Shown here: piece after piece, positions 23,524 through 30,002 of the stretch
How positions within the stretch are numbered: the first letter of the stretch is position 1
Layout: every line of letters starts with the position of its first letter
NCBI RefSeq assembly: GCF_001457415.1
Contig: NZ_LN881724.1
Coordinates: 62,001 to 126,000, forward strand
Origin: Gorillibacterium timonense
GTDB taxonomy: Bacteria; Bacillota; Bacilli; Paenibacillales; NBRC-103111
Length of the DNA: 64,000 nt
Reading direction: 5' to 3'
The notes under the pieces: model-generated
Seen by the model: only the letters and a program-made list of their open reading frames with translations
What the model was told of the DNA's origin: nothing
Database searches by the model: none
Made by a program: the position numbers and the translations under genes

Positions 23524-24402
23524 ATGGGAATTCCCAATAAAATCGGTGTGATCGTCGACAGCTTCCAGGCGGGGCTCAGCGGCGGCTTGCTGAAAGCGAA
23601 GGAAGTCGGCGCGGACGGCGTGCAGATCTATGCGGTATCCGGTGAGATGGACCCTGCGAATCTGAATACGGCGGCCCGCAAGGAGCTGCGCGACTACATC
23701 GCCTCGCTTGGTTTGGAGATCTCCGCCCTGGTCGGCGATCTCGGCGGACACGGCTTTCAGGACCAGAATGAAAACCCGTGGAAGATCGAAAAATCCAAGC
23801 GCATTCTCGACCTCGCCGTCGAGCTCGGCGCGAATGTCGTCACGACGCATATCGGCATCGTGCCGGAGGACCGGAATGGTGCGGTCTATTCGGCTATGCA
23901 GCAAGCCTGCGACGAGTTGAGCCGATATGCGAGCAGCTTGAATGCCTATTTTGCCATTGAGACCGGGCCGGAGCCTGCTCAGCATCTGCGGGAGTTTCTC
24001 GATACGCTCAGCACCAACGGCTTATCGGTCAACTTTGACCCGGCCAACATGGTCATGGTCACCGGTGATGATCCGGTTCAAGGCGTGTATACTTTGAAGG
24101 AGTATATCGTTCACACGCACGCGAAGGACGGGATTCGGCTTCGGGAGGTCGATCCTCGTCAGGTATACGGAGCGCTCGGCTACGACAAGATGGATCATGG
24201 GGTCATAGCGGATATGGCCGCGAACGGACCGAGCTTTCGCGAAGTTCCGCTTGGAGAAGGTAAGGTGGATTGGCCCGCTTACATTCAGGCGCTTCAGGAC
24301 ATCGGATACACCGGCTATTTGACCATCGAACGGGAAGTTGGAGCTCGTCCGGAAGAAGATATCGCAAATGCCGTCCGCTTTCTGCAACGCTTTAAAAGCT
24401 GA
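23524..24402 (+). CDS. Sugar phosphate isomerase/epimerase (xylose isomerase-like TIM barrel)
   Basis: 292 residues from the ATG at 23524, 10 bases after AAGGAG; a GTG at 23515 is too close to the site. The AP_endonuc_2 fold is recognisable: KIGVIVDSFQAG, GADGVQIYAVSGE, VVTTHIGIVPE, YFAIETGPEP (metal Glu), VNFDPANMVM (metal Asp), VHTHAKDG (metal His) and YLTIEREVG at the last strand. Such enzymes isomerise or epimerise sugars or inositol derivatives in the cytoplasm with Mn or Mg. Exact substrate unknown. Confidence 0.9.
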   Translation: MGIPNKIGVIVDSFQAGLSGGLLKAKEVGADGVQIYAVSGEMDPANLNTAARKELRDYIASLGLEISALVGDLGGHGFQDQNENPWKIEKSKRILDLAVELGANVVTTHIGIVPEDRNGAVYSAMQQACDELSRYASSLNAYFAIETGPEPAQHLREFLDTLSTNGLSVNFDPANMVMVTGDDPVQGVYTLKEYIVHTHAKDGIRLREVDPRQVYGALGYDKMDHGVIADMAANGPSFREVPLGEGKVDWPAYIQALQDIGYTGYLTIEREVGARPEEDIANAVRFLQRFKS

Positions 24403-24552
24403 TTGTTTGTTGCGAAGGATAACAAGCTGCTGCAAACGGGAAGTTGAAGGACCGCAGTCGAAAGGGGAAACCAAAACACGGGATGAAATTCCGTTTCCCA
24501 CACGGTATAATCGGATACAGAATACTTATCTCACCTAACAAGGAGTCGGATT

Positions 24553-25485
24553 ATGGAAAAGATTTTGATCTTTGGACACAAAAACCCGGATACGGATTCC
24601 ATTTGCTCTGCTTTAGCTTATGCCGATCTTAAAACAAGCCTCGGCTTTGCCGTCGAGCCCGTGCGGCTCGGCAACATCAATGGAGAAACTCAATTCGCCC
24701 TGGATACCTTCGGCGTGGAAGCTCCCCGCCTGATCGAATCCGTAGAAGGCGCAACCTCCGGCGTCATCCTCGTTGATCACAATGAACGACAACAGAGTGC
24801 GAACGGCATCGAGAGCGTACAGGTGAAGGAAGTCATCGACCATCACCGCATCTCCAACTTCGAGACCAGCGGACCGCTCTACTACCGTGCCGAACCGGTC
24901 GGCTGCACGTCCACGATCCTGTTCAAGCTGTACAAGGAAAAGGGAGTCGCCGTTCCCGCCAAAATCGCCGGGCTCATGCTCTCCGCCATCCTCTCGGATT
25001 CGCTCCTCTTCAAATCTCCCACGTGCACGGACGAAGACCGGGCAGCAGCCAAAGAGCTTGCCGAAATCGCCGGAGTTGACGCGGAGGTTTATGGTCTGCA
25101 GATGCTGAAGGCCGGAGCGGATCTCAGCAAGAAAACGATCGCTGAGCTTCTCTCGCTCGATGCGAAGGAGTTCAACATGGGTGCAAGCAAGGTGGAAATC
25201 GCCCAAGTCAATGCGGTTGACACGAACGATATTTTGTCCCGTCAAGCGGAGCTGGAGGATGCTCTGAGCCGGACTATTCAGGACAAGGATCTCGATCTCT
25301 TCGTATTCGTCGTGACCGATATTCTGAAGAACGACTCGACCGCCCTGGTGCTCGGACGCGCCGCGCATGCGGTGGAAAAGGCATTCGGCGTAACGCTTGC
25401 CGATAACAAAGCCGTCCTGAAGGGCGTTGTTTCCCGCAAGCTGCAAGTCGTTCCCGTGCTCACCGATACTCTGATCAAGGCGTAA
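24553..25485 (+). CDS. ppaC: Manganese-dependent inorganic pyrophosphatase
   Basis: 310 residues. Family II (DHH) pyrophosphatase hydrolysing PPi to 2 Pi. Metal ligands align exactly with B. subtilis numbering: His9, Asp13, Asp15 ([10 protein letters not shown]), Asp75 (LVDHNE), His97 (IDHHR) and Asp149 (LSDS). The C-terminal DHHA2 domain carries SRKLQVVP. No regulatory CBS insert. An AAGGAG ribosome site precedes the ATG and a terminator follows. Confidence 0.97.
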   Translation: MEKILIFGHKNPDTDSICSALAYADLKTSLGFAVEPVRLGNINGETQFALDTFGVEAPRLIESVEGATSGVILVDHNERQQSANGIESVQVKEVIDHHRISNFETSGPLYYRAEPVGCTSTILFKLYKEKGVAVPAKIAGLMLSAILSDSLLFKSPTCTDEDRAAAKELAEIAGVDAEVYGLQMLKAGADLSKKTIAELLSLDAKEFNMGASKVEIAQVNAVDTNDILSRQAELEDALSRTIQDKDLDLFVFVVTDILKNDSTALVLGRAAHAVEKAFGVTLADNKAVLKGVVSRKLQVVPVLTDTLIKA

Positions 25486-25522
25486 GCCTGAGCGGATTTG
25501 CATCCGCCGAAATGATACCAAT

Positions 25523-25561
25523 CACCGCTTCTCCAGTCTCACGGGAGAGGCGGTTTTTTTA
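25523..25561 (+). terminator. Terminator after ppaC
   Basis: ACCGCTTCTCC pairs with GGAGAGGCGGT (one mismatch) and is followed by a run of seven T. Confidence 0.85.
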
Positions 25562-25672
25562 TTGCAAGAAGAGAGAAAGCGCTTGAAATTGTGCAGAAGC
25601 CGGGCGTTATGCTACTCTTTGGAGAGGAGAGAGGGGAAGACCCCAGACTGTCGAGATAGGATGAGAGTAACG

Positions 25673-26701
25673 ATGAAAAATAAAGTCACCATACAACAGA
25701 TTGCCGACCTGACCGGCAAATCCAAATTCGCGGTTTCCCGCGCCTTGTCGGGCAAGCCGGGCGTAAGCGATGAAACGAGAGACCTGATTGTGCGCACAGC
25801 AGGGGAGCTCGGGTATTATCGGCAGCCGGATTCGAAGGAAGCGAAGGCTGTGGCAAAGGAAGTCGCGAGCGTAAAGCCCGAGCCTTCGCCTCAGCTCGTT
25901 TCTGGAGCGATCCTGGTGCTGTTTCCGAGCATACGGGTTCAGGCCCGGACATCGACCTCTTGGAGCTCGGTGTTTGAAGGAATCGCCTCACGCCTCGGTA
26001 CCGGCAGCTATAATGTCCTGACGCTTACCGAGCCATCAGGTGATTCCATGTTTCAACTGTTCAATCCGGTTGCACTCAAGGGGATCATTGCCCTCGGACC
26101 GGTCTCAACCTCCAACCTGTTGGAGATGCGCAGGCTTGGCATTCCCGTCGTTATGGTGGGCCATGCAGACCCTGCCTTCCCCTGCGATATCATCACCACC
26201 GATAATTTCGCCTCCATGCGCGAATTGGTCGTTAAACTAATCAGCAAAGGCTGCCGCAGCTTTCAATTTGTGGGCGATCCGGGAGACGGAACCTCCTTCC
26301 ATGAGAGAAGGCTCGCCTTCCGTTCTGTGCTGGAGGAATATGGACTCCCCTACGAACAAAATCCCGATTTGATCAGCCGAGACTCGTTGGAACAGGTCAT
26401 CCCCCGCGTCCTGCGCAAGGATCGGCTGCCCGATGTATTCGTCTGCTCCAACGACGACACGGCGGCCATCGTCCTGGAAGCATGCCAGGAGCTCGGCATC
26501 GCGGTTCCCGGACAGGTCGGCGTCACGGGCTTTGATCATTCGCGCCTCGACGTGAAGCCGCTGCTCACCACCGTTCATGTCAACCTGGAGCATCTCGGGG
26601 TCCGGGCCGCCGATAAAATCCTGTGGAGAATGGGACATCCCGATTCCCATCCGGAGAAGACTTTAATCTATGCGGATCCGATCTTTTGTGAATCGGTGTA
26701 A
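25673..26701 (+). CDS. LacI-family regulator, first of a tandem paralogous pair
   Basis: 342 residues from the ATG at 25673 (an ATG at 25661 is in frame). Headpiece MKNKVTIQQIADLTGKSKFA and VSRALSGKPGVSDETRDLI. The sensor domain is unusual for the family in beginning with AILVLFPSIRVQARTSTSWS, and includes LTLTEPSGDSMFQLFNPVAL, FVCSNDDTAAIVLEACQELG and TGFDHSRL. It is closely similar along its whole length to the next gene. A CG-centred AGAAAGCGCTTGAA (25574-25587) upstream could be a CcpA- or LacI-type operator. Likely controls the sugar transport block that follows. Confidence 0.92.
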   Translation: MKNKVTIQQIADLTGKSKFAVSRALSGKPGVSDETRDLIVRTAGELGYYRQPDSKEAKAVAKEVASVKPEPSPQLVSGAILVLFPSIRVQARTSTSWSSVFEGIASRLGTGSYNVLTLTEPSGDSMFQLFNPVALKGIIALGPVSTSNLLEMRRLGIPVVMVGHADPAFPCDIITTDNFASMRELVVKLISKGCRSFQFVGDPGDGTSFHERRLAFRSVLEEYGLPYEQNPDLISRDSLEQVIPRVLRKDRLPDVFVCSNDDTAAIVLEACQELGIAVPGQVGVTGFDHSRLDVKPLLTTVHVNLEHLGVRAADKILWRMGHPDSHPEKTLIYADPIFCESV

Positions 26702-26749
26702 CGAAGGAAATAGGAGAATGGGATGGGGACTCGCGGTAGCGGGTCCCGG

Positions 26750-26774
26750 TTCGTTTGGTTATCAACCAAACGAA
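26750..26774. terminator. Perfect 11-bp stem-loop after the first tandem LacI gene
   Basis: TTCGTTTGGTT-ATC-AACCAAACGAA is a perfect hairpin with a 3-base loop. There is no T-run after it, so it may be a factor-dependent terminator, an mRNA-stabilising hairpin or a regulator site. Confidence 0.5.
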
Positions 26775-26833
26775 TTCAAGCTGTTTCCTAACGTGTGCAA
26801 ACAGATTGCACAGCGTCAATGAGAGGGTTTTTC

Positions 26834-26847
26834 AGATAGCGCTTACT
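26834..26847. promoter_or_regulatory. CcpA (cre)-like site
   Basis: AGATAGCGCTTACT matches the cre pattern (core AGCGCT) at most positions but not all. It lies about 80 bases upstream of the promoter of the second LacI gene. A similar AAAGCGCTTG lies before the first LacI gene. Carbon catabolite control is plausible but unproven. Confidence 0.3.
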
Positions 26848-26923
26848 CAAATGGCGATATCCGAGGGATTCCTATATTTCAAAAGGAATTATTGCGTTTT
26901 TTCATGATGCCAAAAAAAACAGT

Positions 26924-26951
26924 TTTACAACAAAACGTTATGTTGTAGAAT
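26924..26951 (+). promoter_or_regulatory. Promoter overlapped by a 22-bp LacI-type operator
   Basis: TTTACA (26924-26929), 16 bases, TAGAAT (26946-26951). Between and over them ACAACAAAACGTTATGTTGT (26927-26946) plus a flanking T/A pair form a 22-bp palindrome with a single non-pairing position pair and a central AACGTT, the CG-centred form that LacI headpieces recognise. Position suggests autorepression of the LacI gene at 27066. Confidence 0.65.
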
Positions 26952-27065
26952 AACAAATATGACGGCATAACCCTGTGATCTGCCCACAGGCATTCTCATC
27001 GGAGCAATAAGTCGAAGAGTCGCTGTCAGTCTTCCCAAAATTGCGCGAAAAATAGGATGATGATG

Positions 27066-28097
27066 ATGCGAGGCAAAGTAACCATTCAACAAATTGCAGA
27101 CTTGACCGGGGTATCCAAATTTGCTGTCTCGCGCGCACTGTCCGGGAAATCCGGCGTCAGCAGCCAGACGAGGGAAATGATCCTGCGAGCGGCCGGTCAG
27201 CTCGGGTACTTCAAGACGAGGTCCTTGTCCGAGGAAGCCGAACGGGTACAGCCGGAATCAAGGGAAGGAACAGGCACGATCCTCGTGCTCTTTCCGAATA
27301 TCCGCTACCAGAACAAGGATTCTCTCTACTGGGGGCCGTTGTTTGACGGCATCTCCGCTAGACTGAACCAGAAGGGACGCGACATCCTGACGCTGACGGA
27401 GCCTTCGGGAGACCGTCTGTTTACTCTCCTCAATCCCGAAGCCATCCAGGGAATCGTGACGGTGGGGTCGATCTCCACTCCGATTCTTCTGGAGATCAAA
27501 CGGCTTAACATTCCAGTGGTGATGGTCGACCATCTGGATCCGGCTTTTCATTGTGACATGGTGTTTACCGATAACCTTTCCTGCATGAGAGAGCTGATGA
27601 TCAAGCTGATCAGCCGAGGGTACAAAAACTATCAATTCATCGGGAATATCCGCGATGCCCAGAGCTATTACGAGCGCTGGATCACCTTTCGGGCGACGCT
27701 GGAAGAGTTCGATATCCCCCTTAAGCAGATTCCGGTGCTCATCAGTCCCGAGATGGAAGATATTCATAAACGGCTGCCTGGCATCATCGAAGAGCACGGA
27801 CTGCCCGAAGTCTTTGTCTGTGTAAACGATACAGTGGCTTCCTTCGTCATCGAGATCATGAAGTGGATCGGTGTCGATGTTCCCGGGCAAGTAGCGGTCA
27901 CCGGCTTTGACAACACGTATGAGAGCTTGCCAATTCTCGCAACGGTGAACGTCAATGAAGAGCTTCTCGGACGGCGCGCGGTCGATCTCCTGTTATGGAG
28001 AAATCGCAACCGGACGACTTCCTTTGAGAAACTGCTCATTCAGGCGGATGTCATGGTAAGAGAGGCTTACTCGCTTACACGTGAAACCGTTTCCTAA
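27066..28097 (+). CDS. LacI-family regulator, second of a tandem paralogous pair
   Basis: 343 residues taking the last of four consecutive ATGs (27057, 27060, 27063, 27066), which best spaces the weak AGG site. Headpiece MRGKVTIQQIADLTGVSKFA and VSRALSGKSGVSSQTREMIL, then TGTILVLFPNIRYQNKDSLY, LTLTEPSGDRLFTLLNPEAI and VTGFDNTYESLPILATVNVN. Nearly every segment has its counterpart in the preceding LacI gene, so the pair arose by duplication. The promoter carries a 22-bp operator-like palindrome. Probable regulator of the adjacent solute-binding protein and permease genes. Confidence 0.93.
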   Translation: MRGKVTIQQIADLTGVSKFAVSRALSGKSGVSSQTREMILRAAGQLGYFKTRSLSEEAERVQPESREGTGTILVLFPNIRYQNKDSLYWGPLFDGISARLNQKGRDILTLTEPSGDRLFTLLNPEAIQGIVTVGSISTPILLEIKRLNIPVVMVDHLDPAFHCDMVFTDNLSCMRELMIKLISRGYKNYQFIGNIRDAQSYYERWITFRATLEEFDIPLKQIPVLISPEMEDIHKRLPGIIEEHGLPEVFVCVNDTVASFVIEIMKWIGVDVPGQVAVTGFDNTYESLPILATVNVNEELLGRRAVDLLLWRNRNRTTSFEKLLIQADVMVREAYSLTRETVS

Positions 28098-28116
28098 AAG
28101 TGAATCGTCCGATCGA

Positions 28117-28152
28117 AAAAGAGAGCTTGCCCACGGGCAGGCTCTCTTTTGT
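28117..28152 (+). terminator. Terminator after the second LacI gene
   Basis: AAAAGAGAGCTTGCCC-AC-GGGCAGGCTCTCTTTT, a 16-bp stem with one G-T pair, followed by GTTAGG. Confidence 0.85.
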
Positions 28153-28336
28153 TAGGTTAGGTGTAAGCGAACAACAGGATAAGATTAGGAGGGGGAGAAA
28201 GACGAATGCAGCGTTGAAAGCGATATCTTTGAGGATGTAATCGATACCAATCACTTGAATCGGCAGTGAATTGCATCGCATTTCCACTTTGTTTCAAAAA
28301 ACTAGAATAATAAAGAAGAAATAAAATAAATCTTTA

Positions 28337-28365
28337 TTGACGGAACCAGCATCCGATGTTATTAT
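28337..28365 (+). promoter_or_regulatory. Promoter of the sugar-binding protein operon
   Basis: TTGACG (28337-28342), exactly 17 bases, TATTAT (28360-28365). It leaves a leader of about 160 bases before the ATG at 28531. The leader contains a long imperfect inverted repeat between 28373 and 28429 (AAAACAAAAC against GTTTTGTTTT, AATAAC against GTTATT) and the word AGAATAACAAA, also found just after the operator of the 27066 gene. Confidence 0.7.
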
Positions 28366-28530
28366 TTTTTATGTAAAACAAAACAAAAAGAATAACAAAC
28401 GGTGGTGGTTATTGGTTTTGTTTTTAAACTTGTCTCAAGTCAATTTTCTTGAGGCGAGAGCGAATGATTTCGTCGGGGTCATTGTAAAATCGTACAAATG
28501 ATGTTCAAAAATCAAACGGGAGGTTTATTC

Positions 28531-29886
28531 ATGAAAAAGATGAAAGTGCTTACAATTTTGCTTGCAGGCATGATGCTTTCGCTTTCGGCTTGCGGCGGCA
28601 AAGAAGCATCCCCAAGTGCATCTCCTTCTGAAAACGCTACCAGCCCCAGCGCATCGACTGCGCCGTCCGCTACGGCTACTCCGGAACAAGTACCGGATCT
28701 CGGCGGTCGCGTCATCAAGGTATCCGCATGGTGGGATCTGAAGCCGGCTGGCAACACGGCAGGTGAGAAGGCCCGTCTCGAAAAGATCGCTGAGGTTGAG
28801 AAAAAATACAACGTTAAATTTGAATTTGTGAATGTTCCGTTCGAAGAATACATGAACAAGTTCACGACCACGGTACTGGCCGGCGAACCATTCGCCGACA
28901 TCGTGCAAATGGAATATAAATCTGCTCTTCCCGCAATCGTAAAGGGCCAATTGCTCCCGGTCAGCGAGTTCACCACTCCGGAGAACAACATCAACAAAGA
29001 ACACAATCTGCTGGAAAAGCTGCCGTCAATCGCAGGCGGAGAGTACGCTTTCGACAATCCGGTTGTGCTCGGACTCGGCATGCACTACAACCGCGACGTG
29101 TTCAAGAAGCTCGGTCTTCCGGACCTGCAAGAGCTGTATGCCAAGGGCGAATGGAACTGGGATAAATTCCTCGAAATCGCCAAGCAAGCAACGAAGGACA
29201 CCGACAACGACGGCAAGATCGACGTTTGGGGCTTCTCCGGCTGGTCTCTCGATATCGTCCGTCATCTGACGGTTGCTAACGGCGGCGTGACCGTAGACGC
29301 TACGAACAAGAAGGAAGGCCTCTCGGATCCCAAGACGATTCAAGCGCTTGAGTTTGTCAACAAGATGTATAACGTCGACAAAGTCGTGAAGGTAAAGACC
29401 GGTAACAAAATGGATTGGAATGAATCCAACACCTTTAAAGATGGCGACGTAGCGATGTTCACCGCTGCTGAATGGATGCTTCCGGATACCAAGTTCGACT
29501 TCGGTGTCGTCCCGATGCCTCAAGGCCCGAGCGGAAGCAAGGAAGCTACTTATGCCAACACCGCGCAATCCGGTAAGTTCATCCCGAAAGGCGTGAAGGA
29601 TCCGAAGCTTGTCTATCAAATCTTTGAAGAAACGTTCGATATTCCTCCGACGGAAGAATACGCCGGTCAAGATTATCTGGAAAGCCTTTACAAACACCAA
29701 GAAGATATCGACATGGTCCGCCAGCACATCGCGAAAACCGGCGTGACTACCTTGGATGACGCTTATCCGGACTATCCGACGTACGCATTCATTGAAGATG
29801 TTCTCGTGAAGAACACATCGGTAACCGCTGCTGCTGAGAAATACAAGCAACAAGCGCAAGCGGCGATCGACAAGCTGGGACAATAA
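28531..29886 (+). CDS. Extracellular sugar-binding lipoprotein of an ABC transporter
   Basis: 451 residues from the ATG at 28531 after GGGAGGTTTATTC. Lipoprotein signal peptide with lipobox LSAC and modified Cys21, then a Ser/Thr/Pro/Ala linker to about residue 55 and a family 1 solute-binding domain (VIKVSAWWDLKP, EYMNKFTTTVLAGEPFADIV, WNWDKFLEIAKQATKD, FGVVPMPQGPSG). It should capture an oligosaccharide outside the membrane and hand it to the permeases encoded downstream. A stem-loop separates it from the next gene, which often makes the binding protein the most abundant product. No ATPase gene is nearby. Confidence 0.92.
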   Translation: MKKMKVLTILLAGMMLSLSACGGKEASPSASPSENATSPSASTAPSATATPEQVPDLGGRVIKVSAWWDLKPAGNTAGEKARLEKIAEVEKKYNVKFEFVNVPFEEYMNKFTTTVLAGEPFADIVQMEYKSALPAIVKGQLLPVSEFTTPENNINKEHNLLEKLPSIAGGEYAFDNPVVLGLGMHYNRDVFKKLGLPDLQELYAKGEWNWDKFLEIAKQATKDTDNDGKIDVWGFSGWSLDIVRHLTVANGGVTVDATNKKEGLSDPKTIQALEFVNKMYNVDKVVKVKTGNKMDWNESNTFKDGDVAMFTAAEWMLPDTKFDFGVVPMPQGPSGSKEATYANTAQSGKFIPKGVKDPKLVYQIFEETFDIPPTEEYAGQDYLESLYKHQEDIDMVRQHIAKTGVTTLDDAYPDYPTYAFIEDVLVKNTSVTAAAEKYKQQAQAAIDKLGQ

Positions 29887-29904
29887 ACCAAAAAAAGGTC
29901 ATGT

Positions 29905-29939
29905 CACAATGGGGATGTCGTGGAGACCTCCCCATTGTG
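29905..29939 (+). terminator. Intercistronic stem-loop after the binding protein gene
   Basis: CACAATGGGG and CCCCATTGTG form a perfect 10-bp stem with a 15-base loop, followed only by TTTG. It is more likely a partial terminator or mRNA-protecting hairpin than a full stop. Confidence 0.6.
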
Positions 29940-30002
29940 TTTGATCAGAATTCGGATCATGAGTAGCCGCGGAGAATAGCGGTGTGTGAGAGGGGGACTA
30001 GC

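Noticed and set aside
25574..25587. cre site before the first tandem LacI gene
   Set aside because: Only the AAGCGCTT core fits well and the flanks deviate, so it is mentioned but not called as a separate feature.
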